A stretch of 54,655 nt of DNA from CAYUVA01 sp964448115 [NCBI: uncultured bacterium] (lineage in GTDB: Bacteria; CAYUVA01), in assembly GCA_964448115.1 (NCBI GenBank), contig CAYUVA010000032.1, forward strand, positions 1 to 54,655, in the 5' to 3' direction. Shown piece after piece: positions 1-8,412 of the stretch. The position numbers were made by a program, and so were the translations under genes. The first letter of the stretch is position 1; each line of letters starts with the position of its first letter. The notes beneath the pieces were generated by a model. The model searched no databases. It was not told the DNA's origin and worked only from the letters and a program-made list of their open reading frames with translations.

Positions 1-34
1 AGGCGATTTCTAACAGCATCACAATGCGAATTAA

Positions 35-53
35 ATCAATTCTTCAGAGCTGG
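35..53. repeat. 19-bp inverted repeat, left copy
   Basis: The reverse complement of these 19 bases recurs exactly at 54606-54624, close to the other end of the window. The match stops on the inner side and becomes degenerate on the outer side. I infer a dispersed repeat, of the kind at which assemblies break; no transposase accompanies it. Confidence 0.6.
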
Positions 54-54
54 C

Positions 55-72
55 TGAGAATAATTATTCTCA
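55..72. terminator. perfect 18-bp palindrome at the end of the radical SAM gene
   Basis: An uninterrupted palindrome (TGAGAATAATTATTCTCA) overlaps the TGA stop of the radical SAM gene. It could form an AT-rich hairpin at the 3' end of the operon mRNA, or bind a dimeric protein. There is no following T-run, so a role as intrinsic terminator is weakly supported. Confidence 0.3.
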
Positions 73-1512
73 ACGATTTCGCCTAAGAAGGCTGCCTAGT
101 CTCTTTGAGTAGATCTGAACAAAATCGAGCATCAATTTGAATATGTATATTTTTCTAGGGATGAGTATTATTAGTCTGAGCACTCGTAGTGGATTGCTAT
201 AGAAGCGAATATAGGCTTTTCTCTGGATGCGCTTTATGTCGATGCCGGTCAGTATTTGATAAAAACTTGCCTGGGCATAATAGTAGCAGCGGTGCGTCTG
301 ATTGGCATATTGCGGGCTGAGTTTTATGGCTTCCTCATATAACCTGGTGCCAGGCTGTGGAACCACCTCGAAGAAGCTTGCCATCTGCAACCTTGAGTTT
401 ACGGCAAAATCGATGGTGCTTCTCATCTCCTCAAGGCTCTCGTCAGGAAATCCGAGCATAAAATAGCCCTTTGTAATCATTCCCTGTCTTTGCGAGTATT
501 CGATCGCCCATTTTATTTTATCCAGGTCGATATTCTTTCCTATCTTTTTTTGCAACCTCTGCGAGGCTGTCTCTACTGCGTACATGACCTTGTATGTTCC
601 AGCAGCCCTCAACAGCTCTATGGTCTCGGCATCGAGAATGTCCCCTCGCAGCCCATTGGGAAAAGCGAGGTGGATCTTCCAGCCCTTGTCGATGATCGCT
701 CGGCAGATATCCTTTGTTCTTTTCCTGTCCAGGTTGAAGATATCATCGAAGAAGTGAAACTCATCGATGCCATATTTCTCGATAAGTATCTCCATCTCCA
801 GTATAACATTGGCAACGCTGCGCTTGCGATAGCCTTTTCCGAATATTTGATGGCAATATGTACAGCTATAAGGACAGGCGCGGGTAGTGAATAACGGCAT
901 ATATCGCCTGCCAGCCTGCATATTCATCATGTTTCTGGTTCCAAGGCTGTTGTAAGCCTTGATATCGACGAGGTCCCAGGCGGGAAAAGGGATGGAATCG
1001 AGATCCTCTACATACCTTCCAGGCGGATTTACCTTGATCTCATTATTTTTTCTGTAGGCAATCCCATCCAGGCTATCGAAAGCGTTACGCTGCTGGAATA
1101 AAGATATAAACACGGGGAGCGTCCGCTCTGCCTCGCCGATAAACGCATAATCTATTGCAGCGCATTCAAATGGATCTCTTGGACTGAATGTAGGATATGG
1201 ACCGCCGGCTATTATGGCAGCCGAGGGGATCTGCTTCTTGCATAACATCGCTAGTTGGTGCAGGTAATCTCGTTCATAAGTAAGGGAACTGAATCCGATT
1301 ATATCGGGCTTGAAATCCTTTATTTGTTCGATATTCGTCTTAAGTCGCCAGTTTCGGCTGCCTTTCCTAGTGAGCCGGGTATCTAAAATGCCGACCTCCC
1401 AGCCTTTAGCATGCTTTCGTATCATGGAGGCGAGATACATGATGCCAAGCGGGGGAGTTACAGCCAGGTTGACCGCATTCTCGTAGGTTCTAACCAGCAG
1501 TATTCGGTTCAT
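70..1512 (-). CDS. B12-binding domain radical SAM protein
   Basis: A 480-residue radical SAM enzyme with an N-terminal cobalamin-binding-type Rossmann domain (about residues 1-150, opening MNRILLVRTYEN and containing a TPPLGIMYLASMIR stretch typical of the class). The radical SAM core follows, with the iron-sulfur motif CPYSCTYC (C-x3-C-x2-C) near residue 215. Family members do methylations, ring contractions and other radical steps on lipids, hopanoids, cofactors or natural products; the substrate cannot be told from sequence. The ATG start overlaps the stop of the upstream methyltransferase by 4 bases, so it is the last gene of a tightly coupled set of methyltransferases and an FAD oxidoreductase. 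I infer a shared small-molecule or lipid-modification pathway. The radical SAM/B12 class is sure; the reaction is unknown. Confidence 0.9.
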   Translation of the reverse strand: MNRILLVRTYENAVNLAVTPPLGIMYLASMIRKHAKGWEVGILDTRLTRKGSRNWRLKTNIEQIKDFKPDIIGFSSLTYERDYLHQLAMLCKKQIPSAAIIAGGPYPTFSPRDPFECAAIDYAFIGEAERTLPVFISLFQQRNAFDSLDGIAYRKNNEIKVNPPGRYVEDLDSIPFPAWDLVDIKAYNSLGTRNMMNMQAGRRYMPLFTTRACPYSCTYCHQIFGKGYRKRSVANVILEMEILIEKYGIDEFHFFDDIFNLDRKRTKDICRAIIDKGWKIHLAFPNGLRGDILDAETIELLRAAGTYKVMYAVETASQRLQKKIGKNIDLDKIKWAIEYSQRQGMITKGYFMLGFPDESLEEMRSTIDFAVNSRLQMASFFEVVPQPGTRLYEEAIKLSPQYANQTHRCYYYAQASFYQILTGIDIKRIQRKAYIRFYSNPLRVLRLIILIPRKIYIFKLMLDFVQIYSKRLGSLLRRNR

Positions 1513-2111
1513 ATACCTATATCACAGGGTACTTTTTTTTTCTCCATGAGGGAGACGATGAATGGGAGCGGCTGGCAAAGTTCGATTATGTTGAAATACT
1601 CGCTGACTAGTCGGTGAAAACTCGAGGGCGTATAGTGATTTATATGCCCTGGAGTATTTCCCCATCGCCAAAGATAAGCCCCTCGAACTATATTCATCAT
1701 TCTCCACAGCGGCTCCTTGGGCACGGTGACCAGGGCGTATCTTCGGCTTACCCGGGCAAGTTCGGCAAGCGCGTTTTGGGGCTTCGGTAGGTGTTCCAAT
1801 ACTTGGGCGAGGATCACCATGTCGTAGGAGTCATCATGAAAAGGTAATGAAGCAGCGTCTGAGGCTAGAAATGGGATCTTGATCTCGTCTCGCTTGATTA
1901 TATGTGCATCGATATCGCAGGCATGAAGTTGAGCATCCGGGAACCACCACATAAGTCGCTGGAGCACATGACCTTCGCCACAGCCTACCTCCAGTATAGA
2001 GGAAAACGATGCCTTGCGCAGGCATCGTTCCATTGATTTTAAGTATCCGCTGACCAGCAGCCTAACCATCGGGTTCCTGGTGGCATATTTGTTATAGAAA
2101 TGCCCGGACAT
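1509..2111 (-). CDS. class I SAM-dependent methyltransferase
   Basis: A short (about 200 residues) Rossmann-fold methyltransferase. Motif I is ILEVGCGEGHV near residue 40. The acidic and later motifs (HACDID, then DMVILAQVLEHL) match the Methyltransf_11/UbiE-like group, which acts on small molecules, lipids or quinones. A GTG three bases upstream (2114) could also start it; I prefer the ATG at 2111, which overlaps the stop of the preceding gene as TGATG. It sits between a second methyltransferase and the B12 radical SAM gene with overlaps on both sides, pointing to translational coupling and a common pathway. Substrate unknown. Confidence 0.88.
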   Translation of the reverse strand: MSGHFYNKYATRNPMVRLLVSGYLKSMERCLRKASFSSILEVGCGEGHVLQRLMWWFPDAQLHACDIDAHIIKRDEIKIPFLASDAASLPFHDDSYDMVILAQVLEHLPKPQNALAELARVSRRYALVTVPKEPLWRMMNIVRGAYLWRWGNTPGHINHYTPSSFHRLVSEYFNIIELCQPLPFIVSLMEKKKVPCDIGI

Positions 2112-3058
2112 CACATCTTCTCTGCTGGTTTTTTAGCATATATGGTAATTATATCTCCTAGCTTTATCTTTAGCGCCATATCTTGCAAGCCCATCTGGTC
2201 GATCATTCGCTGTGCCACCTGATAGATCCTGTTGCTGTATGGCTTTATGCGAGGTATCAAGAAGCGCATCCCGGCTACCTTGGTCGCCTTTTCTATTATC
2301 AAAAGCTCGAAGCCGGCATCGGTAAGATATCTAATGGCGGTTTCCCTGGTAAAGTGATAGGTATGCATATCCTTGAAGAACCACCAGCGCCTGCCTAGCA
2401 GGCGAGGGAAAAAGCTGTCCATGATCGGGATGTCGATTAGGATTATCCCTGCTGGCTTGAGCAGAGCATAACAGCGGGTGATGAGTTCCTTCGCATCTGG
2501 CACATGCTCCAGCACCTGGAAGGCGGTTATGCAATCGAGGCTCCCCGCTGCTAGTTCAGAGTCCTCCAGGAACCCAGGCAACACCTCTAATCCAAGCTTC
2601 TCCCTGGCGAATCGCCGCGCCCAATCCGATGGCTCGATACCCATAACCTCGAAACCTTGCTTTCTTGCCTCATCGAGAAAGAAGCCAGCAAAACAGCCGA
2701 TATCTAGCAATCTGCCGGGTTTGATAAATGTACTGACCCGCCTGAGATACATCTGGGCTGTTCTTCTTTTGTTGGCTTCCTCCTCGATATATAGGTGATC
2801 TTCAACTTTGGCATAGATATCCTTTATTATGTCAGTCTTGAGTCGTGGTGTCGTATATCTCAAGCCGCAGCGATTGCACTGTACCACCTGCCATAAGGCA
2901 GCATTCTCCACCACGGTAGGGCTGAAGGTGCCAGCAAGGACCGAGATGTTATCAAGCCTTGAATAATCACCCTTAAACAGTACCGTGTAGTCATCTGCCG
3001 AGCAGTAATTGCATGGCACATGCTCCAGAATGTCCGAGTTTACTGCGCTACCCTTCAT
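2111..3058 (-). CDS. zinc-finger class I SAM-dependent methyltransferase
   Basis: A 315-residue methyltransferase. The N-terminal ~60 residues carry two CxxC pairs (CNYC and CNRC), a small zinc ribbon seen in many methyltransferases of sugar and natural-product clusters. The SAM domain follows, with motif I LLDIGCFAGFFLDEA near residue 117 and a later CITAFQVLEHV stretch. A predicted aromatic/basic segment near residue 225 is typical of the Methyltransf_23 group. The ATG overlaps the stop of the upstream FAD oxidoreductase by 4 bases. The family is clear; the methyl acceptor (sugar nucleotide, lipid or polyketide-like product) is not. Confidence 0.88.
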   Translation of the reverse strand: MKGSAVNSDILEHVPCNYCSADDYTVLFKGDYSRLDNISVLAGTFSPTVVENAALWQVVQCNRCGLRYTTPRLKTDIIKDIYAKVEDHLYIEEEANKRRTAQMYLRRVSTFIKPGRLLDIGCFAGFFLDEARKQGFEVMGIEPSDWARRFAREKLGLEVLPGFLEDSELAAGSLDCITAFQVLEHVPDAKELITRCYALLKPAGIILIDIPIMDSFFPRLLGRRWWFFKDMHTYHFTRETAIRYLTDAGFELLIIEKATKVAGMRFLIPRIKPYSNRIYQVAQRMIDQMGLQDMALKIKLGDIITIYAKKPAEKM

Positions 3059-4365
3059 TTACCTATTATATTATGACAAAGGGCATCGGCAAGGGCAATC
3101 GAGTTGTTCACCCCGCGATCCTCCGGATAGATCATCGAGGCATCGGTGAGGAAAAAATCATCGATCGGCGTAGCAAAAGGGATGATCCTCTTATGATGCC
3201 CCAGGGTGCAGATAGGCTGCGCATAATCATCCTTAAAGAGCCAGGATTTGATCACCATGTTTTCATTGAAGTTAGGGAAAATCGCCCTGAGCGGTTCATA
3301 TAACCCTTGAAGGTACTGTTCCTCGTTCATCAGCAGTCGTTCATCATCCTGATGCAGGTATTGGGGAAGATAGACTATGCTGCCTATATCATCTCTAATT
3401 GGATTGAGGTTAGTATATTCGATGACGCCCAAAAAAGGCATCTTATCATATACATTAACCCAGAACTTGTCTCCCAGTGGTCGGTCGAGATGCAATAGCG
3501 CACATGCCACTGAGAGGTATGGCTGTTTTTTAAGCATCGCCTTGTATTCCCTGGGTAGAAAGGGTGCCATTTCAAGTGTCCTGGGGATGCCGGCGGTCGC
3601 GATCACAATATCATAGCTATTAAGATCCTGCCTTTGTTTTCCAGCCTCATCGAGGTTGATCTCAAAGATCCCCTTGCTAGAGTTAATCTTGGTTACAGCA
3701 CAGCCGGTTCTTATCTCACCACCCTTATCGATGATCCTGTCAGCAAGTGCATCGATAAGTATCTTGCTTCCCCCCTCGATGTAGCCGAGCTGCTCTTTGC
3801 CCAGGAACCAGCGCCTGGACTTGGCTCTGCGCTGCGTCCTGCCATATATCCACGCTGCCGAGATCTCGGTGTAGAAATCCTTGAACTTCTTGGTCAAAAG
3901 CGGCTCCCAGATGTAGTGATAAGCCCGTTTGCCGCTAAGCCTCTCTAGCCATCTATAGGCAGGGATATGATCCAGCTTGCGGTAGTTGCTGATCGTCTTG
4001 ATTCTCAGCATGTTGAATGCAAAGCGGAATTTATCCATCGTTCCTAAAGGCGAAAACTTGAAGATATCCCCCGGCTCGGAGAATGGATAGATCCTGCCTT
4101 GGATATAATAGTCCATCTTGGAGTGCACCCATCGTAGCCTATCATGCAATCCAAGCTCCTTAAGCAGCGATAACAGGTGCCTATCATTCATGCAGATAAA
4201 GTGATAATAGCGCTCCAGCCATACCTGGTCATAGTAAAACGAGCGTGCCAAGCCACCTAATTCCGGTTGCGTCTCCAGGACATGCACCTTGTATCCTGCC
4301 TTGACAAGTCTGTAGGCGGCGGTCAAGCCGGTGATGCCACCGCCGATGATGGCAACTTCCTTCAA
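3055..4365 (-). CDS. FAD/NAD(P)-dependent amine-oxidase-type oxidoreductase
   Basis: A 436-residue flavoprotein of the protoporphyrinogen-oxidase/phytoene-desaturase/amine-oxidase superfamily. The dinucleotide-binding motif IIGGGITGLTAAYRL starts at residue 6 and is followed by the LETQPELGGLARSF segment. The end carries IYPEDRGVNNSIALAD, which in this family closes the FAD site. Because the GxGxxG motif lies at the extreme N terminus, the only workable start is a TTG codon. A second member with the same IYPEDRxxNN ending lies at 25178-26494. Bacterial relatives are often found with polysaccharide or polyprenyl genes. It is packed 1 base after the transporter-like gene upstream and overlaps the methyltransferase downstream. 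Exact substrate unknown. Confidence 0.85.
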   Translation of the reverse strand: MKEVAIIGGGITGLTAAYRLVKAGYKVHVLETQPELGGLARSFYYDQVWLERYYHFICMNDRHLLSLLKELGLHDRLRWVHSKMDYYIQGRIYPFSEPGDIFKFSPLGTMDKFRFAFNMLRIKTISNYRKLDHIPAYRWLERLSGKRAYHYIWEPLLTKKFKDFYTEISAAWIYGRTQRRAKSRRWFLGKEQLGYIEGGSKILIDALADRIIDKGGEIRTGCAVTKINSSKGIFEINLDEAGKQRQDLNSYDIVIATAGIPRTLEMAPFLPREYKAMLKKQPYLSVACALLHLDRPLGDKFWVNVYDKMPFLGVIEYTNLNPIRDDIGSIVYLPQYLHQDDERLLMNEEQYLQGLYEPLRAIFPNFNENMVIKSWLFKDDYAQPICTLGHHKRIIPFATPIDDFFLTDASMIYPEDRGVNNSIALADALCHNIIGK

Positions 4366-4366
4366 T

Positions 4367-7210
4367 CTAGTTCTCGCTTTTGGGGGTGTTTGTTGCAGGT
4401 TCCATGATTTCCTTGAGTTGATCCATATAGTCGTTTGCCGCTGATGAGAAGGGATCTATCTTCAACGCCTCCTCGAAGAAGTTCTTTGCAACCATGAGAT
4501 CCCCTTGTTTAACCGCTATGACTCCGAGGTTGATCAATGACCGGATCTCTAGGGGATTGCGCTTTAGATCGAGCTTGAAATTGTGCTTGGCGCGGTCGAG
4601 ATCACCCAAGTTGAAACGACATATCCCGTTATTAAAGTAGATATCCCGTGTGGGGGTTATGGATAGGCTCTTATCGAGGCATTTTGCTGCATAAGAAAAA
4701 TCACCGGCATTCATCGACTTTACGCCGAGATTCATATAAGCGGTCGCTGCCTTGAGAGCATCACCAGAGGTGATGGCTGGCAAAGTATGCTTTGGTGTGA
4801 TTGCCAGGTATTGCCGGTTCTCAATCCAAGTGTCCCTGAATATGCTATGCGGGCTGCTGTATTCAATAATCGGATGATCGTCGCTGTTGATCGATGCCAG
4901 GGACAGATCAAGGTCAGCAAGGGCGAGGGTAAGGCGATTTACTATACCCTCATAATCAACCATCCCTATTCGTTTAAGATCATCTGCTATCTTGTGCTTT
5001 TTTATCCGCTCGGTTATGCGATCGAGGTCTAAGACCGGCAAGGCACCACCTGGTTGGTCGCTTTTCTGCCCTACCAAAAGGATATCCCCTACGCTCCCCT
5101 CGAATATGTAGCAGTGGGGGAATACCTCCTTGAAGGTGCGCAAGATGCAGCGCAGATCCCGCATGCTCAGGTAATAAAGATGCACCCACTGGCAGATGTA
5201 TCCGCCTTGATTCAGTCTTTGGTCAAAGAGCCTATATTGTTCTATTGTGAAAAGATTTGAGACGCCGCTGATCCACGGATTGGAAGGCTCAGATATAATA
5301 ACATCATAAGATGTTTGGGTTGCGTTCAGGTAAGTCCGGGCATCATCGACCACCAGGCGCATTCTACTATCATCGAGCGCGCGGTTGTTTACATGGCTGA
5401 AAAGCCTTGCCGCCTCGACCACGCCGGGGTCTATCTCCGCGCAGGTAAGCTGCTCGATGGGATGTGTAAATGCAGAGCCACAGGTTACCCCGGTGCCTAA
5501 GCCGAGCACGAAAACACTCTTAGGCTGCGGATGGAATAATAAGGGCAACTGAGCTAAAAGCACCTGGGTAACCATGTCCTCGCCATCGGAGCCATCGGTC
5601 TTGCCATTTATTCGCAGGCTGCGCACATCGCCTCGTTGCAAGATGCTAACCACCGAATAGGGGCTTTCATGGTAAAAAATAACCTTGCTGTTCGGGCTGA
5701 AGCCCTCGATCAAGCTATCCGCATAAACATAGGCGCCGCTGCTCATGACCATCTTGTCCCAGGGCGCGACCTTGATATAAAAAAAAGCCAAAAGCAGGGC
5801 AAGCAACAAGCTGGTGAGAACGGTTCGCAATCCCCGCTTCGGGGAGTACTTGATCATCAAAAAGAATCCGTAGAGGGCATAGATGCCAGAGATAAACAGC
5901 AAAGAGCCACGAATGCCAAGCAGCCGGATGCCTACGAATGCACCGAATAATGCCCCTGCTATCGCAGCCACCGTGTTGAGCGAGTAGATGATACCCACCC
6001 CCTTGCCGGTTCGAGACTCGGTATCAACATATATCATTCCGACCAGAGGAAAGGCTGCCCCCATCAACAAGGTCGCCGGAAGCATGATCAAGATGCACAG
6101 GAGAAGTTCGATTACCAGGATAACACCAAAGGAGCCGGCAAACAAACCATAAAGCTCAATGAATAGAAGCGGTAATCTCCCCAGCATGAGAACCGAGAAC
6201 AATACAGCCATGCCGCACATCAAGTTGATCGTACCTAGAACGACCATCGGGTTATTGCGTGGCAATGCCCAATCTATGCGCATCCGGGCTAATACCAGGC
6301 TTCCCAAGCCGATGCCTAGAAGGAAAGTTACTAACATCAAGGTAATCGCATAGACCGTTGAGCCGATCACCAGGTGCAATCCCTTTGTCCAGATCACCTC
6401 CAGGTAAAAGGATGCAAACCCACTTAGTATAAAAGCTATCAAAGCCAATCTACGAGCGCTCTTATCCAATCCGAGATCAATGGGATCAATCTCTGGCATA
6501 TCAGCCTTCTCTTGCATCAAGCCATGACTTTTTTGGCTGGAGAATGATAACAAGATTATGGCAGCGATAATCACATTAACAATCGCTGTAGCCAACAAAG
6601 CCCCTATCATGCCCCAAAGATAGATAAGCAAAAGCCCGGTAAGCGCGGTGCCGGTTACGGCTCCCACAGTATTTATGCCATACAGCCTTCCCAGCTTCTC
6701 CTTGAGCATCTCTTTGCGCCTTGCCAGGTATTTGCAAAGAAGCGGTAAAGTAGCCCCCATGCAGGTGGTAGGAGGTAGCAGAACCAATACAGCAACTATG
6801 AATTTTAGGGCTATTGAGCTGGCTGAACCGCTATTATCATAAGAAGCCAGCGAGAAATAGACCTGATCCAGCAGATCGAGCAACAGCAATGATAAGAGGG
6901 CATATAAGCCAATGATAAGCTCCAGCAAGCCATATAGCCTTACCAACCTTGTTTCATTCCCTAGCTTATCAGCCAATATGCCAGCCAGGTAGCTTCCCAG
7001 CGCCAAGCCAGCCATAAAGGCGGATAAAACCGCACTGACACCATATATGGTGGTGCCCAGTATCAAGCCGAGCTTGCGCATCCAGATCATCTCGTAGCTT
7101 AAGCCACAAGCGCCGGAGAAAAAAAATGCAGCCATGAGCAAGGGCTCTTGATAAATGCCCTGCTTTGGGCAGACTGTCTGCGCCTTAGACCAAACTGGTT
7201 TATTATTCAA
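4367..7210 (-). CDS. MFS-like membrane / spermidine-synthase-like / TPR fusion protein
   Basis: A 947-residue three-part protein. Residues ~25-495 hold about a dozen predicted membrane segments as two related halves; the first has SGACGLSYEMIWMRKLGLIL, the second GFASFYLEVIWTKGLHLVIG, a signature of the 'fused MFS/spermidine synthase' family. Residues ~575-710 form a Rossmann domain with VLGLGTGVTCG and EPSNPWISGVSNLFT, matching polyamine synthases. The last ~120 residues carry two or three TPRs. Proteins of this kind are common in uncultured bacteria, and true polyamine synthesis has rarely been shown. A TTG start is used, with a GGGG stretch 5 bases before it. It lies 28 bases after the TPR lipoprotein gene and directly before the FAD enzyme. 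The architecture is clear, the activity is not. Confidence 0.85.
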   Translation of the reverse strand: MNNKPVWSKAQTVCPKQGIYQEPLLMAAFFFSGACGLSYEMIWMRKLGLILGTTIYGVSAVLSAFMAGLALGSYLAGILADKLGNETRLVRLYGLLELIIGLYALLSLLLLDLLDQVYFSLASYDNSGSASSIALKFIVAVLVLLPPTTCMGATLPLLCKYLARRKEMLKEKLGRLYGINTVGAVTGTALTGLLLIYLWGMIGALLATAIVNVIIAAIILLSFSSQKSHGLMQEKADMPEIDPIDLGLDKSARRLALIAFILSGFASFYLEVIWTKGLHLVIGSTVYAITLMLVTFLLGIGLGSLVLARMRIDWALPRNNPMVVLGTINLMCGMAVLFSVLMLGRLPLLFIELYGLFAGSFGVILVIELLLCILIMLPATLLMGAAFPLVGMIYVDTESRTGKGVGIIYSLNTVAAIAGALFGAFVGIRLLGIRGSLLFISGIYALYGFFLMIKYSPKRGLRTVLTSLLLALLLAFFYIKVAPWDKMVMSSGAYVYADSLIEGFSPNSKVIFYHESPYSVVSILQRGDVRSLRINGKTDGSDGEDMVTQVLLAQLPLLFHPQPKSVFVLGLGTGVTCGSAFTHPIEQLTCAEIDPGVVEAARLFSHVNNRALDDSRMRLVVDDARTYLNATQTSYDVIISEPSNPWISGVSNLFTIEQYRLFDQRLNQGGYICQWVHLYYLSMRDLRCILRTFKEVFPHCYIFEGSVGDILLVGQKSDQPGGALPVLDLDRITERIKKHKIADDLKRIGMVDYEGIVNRLTLALADLDLSLASINSDDHPIIEYSSPHSIFRDTWIENRQYLAITPKHTLPAITSGDALKAATAYMNLGVKSMNAGDFSYAAKCLDKSLSITPTRDIYFNNGICRFNLGDLDRAKHNFKLDLKRNPLEIRSLINLGVIAVKQGDLMVAKNFFEEALKIDPFSSAANDYMDQLKEIMEPATNTPKSEN

Positions 7211-7238
7211 TGCAACCCCAATGTGGCTATGTGATGAT

Positions 7239-8357
7239 CTATGGTAGTTCCCGGCTTATAGAGTCGAGGGCATTCAATAGAAGCTCGGGATACTGTTTTA
7301 TCTTGCGTGTAAATACCTTGGTTTGCGCCTTGGCTGCTACATCGAAAAGGTAAATGGTAACTATATACATATCCCCTATACTACCTATATTGCCGGTGAT
7401 TATATAATCGACATTGAGCCTTCTTCCCAGCTCGGTCAAACAATCGCTGGAGGTGCAGCTCGACTGGTAACTCTCCTGTAGCTCCTCCAGCGCTTTTATG
7501 TAATCCCCTTGGACAACGACCTGCAGGTTGCCCGCCTTGAAGATCGAGGTACGAAGGTACTTGGAGAGATCCAGGACCTCCATGAGGTTCAAGGCTGATG
7601 AGGAAAGATCCAGCACTATCACCCTGGGAAGCTCTTGGTTAGGCTTTTTAGTGGCTGATTCGGACTCACCTGGCTGCGGTGTTGGAATTTCTTCGAGAAC
7701 CAACTTATCCTTCTCGATAAGTTCCCTTGCCTCATCGGTGCCAATCCCTTGTTCTATATAAGCTCTTAAGGGTTTTGCCAGGGGGCTGTCCGGGGCTAAC
7801 TCGATGAATCTTTTATAGTGAAAGACGGCGTTATCTCTATCGCGGCGATACTTTTCGTAGATCTCGCCGGCGTTGTAATGTGCAACTTTATTATTCGGGT
7901 CGGCAATCAGCACCGCCCGATACTGTGCCAGTGCTTTCTCGTAGTCCCCGCGCTTCATGTAGCAGTACGCCAGGTTGTTCCGGCAGGGCAGATCGTCTGG
8001 AGAACGCATGAGCACATCCTCCAACTGCCTTTGTGCGTTCTGATACAATCCACGCCTTATGAACGCCTCGGCAAGCTTCTTGCGGTAGTCATTGTTCTCC
8101 GGGTCGTGATATACTGCCTGTTGCAGGTATTTCAGCGCTTGGGTCGTATTATTCATCTCCAGGTAGGCGGTTCCGACCATGTAATTTGCAGGAGCATCTT
8201 CGGGATTGTTTGCCGCATATCTCTCAAGGCACTTTACGGTCTTCTCCCAGTCCCTTTGTTGGTAGGCAGCGGTGCCCTGTTTGTAGTGAGCGGCACAGCC
8301 TAAGAGTAAAGTAGTCAACAAAACCAGGAGTGATGCCTTTAAGATCAGTTCTCTCAT
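7239..8357 (-). CDS. TPR-repeat lipoprotein with C-terminal CsgG/LpoB-like domain
   Basis: The protein starts MRELILKASLL and has a lipoprotein signal ending LLLGC, so it should be lipidated at Cys ~21 and face the periplasm. Residues ~25-200 form five or six TPRs. The C-terminal ~110 residues, after a Pro/Glu-rich linker, contain SSDCLTELGRRLNVDYIITG, the pattern of the TolB-N/CsgG-like domain found in outer-membrane assembly lipoproteins. The ATG at 8357 is preferred over a TTG three codons upstream because a good promoter (TTGACT-N16-TAATAT) ends 10 bases before it, implying a nearly leaderless mRNA. The role is probably scaffolding in the envelope; specific function unknown. Confidence 0.82.
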   Translation of the reverse strand: MRELILKASLLVLLTTLLLGCAAHYKQGTAAYQQRDWEKTVKCLERYAANNPEDAPANYMVGTAYLEMNNTTQALKYLQQAVYHDPENNDYRKKLAEAFIRRGLYQNAQRQLEDVLMRSPDDLPCRNNLAYCYMKRGDYEKALAQYRAVLIADPNNKVAHYNAGEIYEKYRRDRDNAVFHYKRFIELAPDSPLAKPLRAYIEQGIGTDEARELIEKDKLVLEEIPTPQPGESESATKKPNQELPRVIVLDLSSSALNLMEVLDLSKYLRTSIFKAGNLQVVVQGDYIKALEELQESYQSSCTSSDCLTELGRRLNVDYIITGNIGSIGDMYIVTIYLFDVAAKAQTKVFTRKIKQYPELLLNALDSISRELP

Positions 8358-8367
8358 AGCCTGCAAT

Positions 8368-8395
8368 ATATTAGTCCAAGCTCAGGAGAAGTCAA
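8368..8395 (-). promoter_or_regulatory. sigma-70-type promoter, leaderless-type spacing
   Basis: On the minus strand TTGACT (8390-8395) and TAATAT (8368-8373) are separated by 16 bases. The -10 element ends 10 bases before the ATG at 8357, so transcription should begin within a few bases of the start codon. There is no Shine-Dalgarno sequence. Confidence 0.6.
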
Positions 8396-8412
8396 CACGC
8401 CTGCCAGCCAAA

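Noticed and set aside
7818-8303. 161-codon plus-strand frame
   Set aside because: Antisense to the TPR lipoprotein; hydrophobic composition is the mirror of repeated TPR codons.
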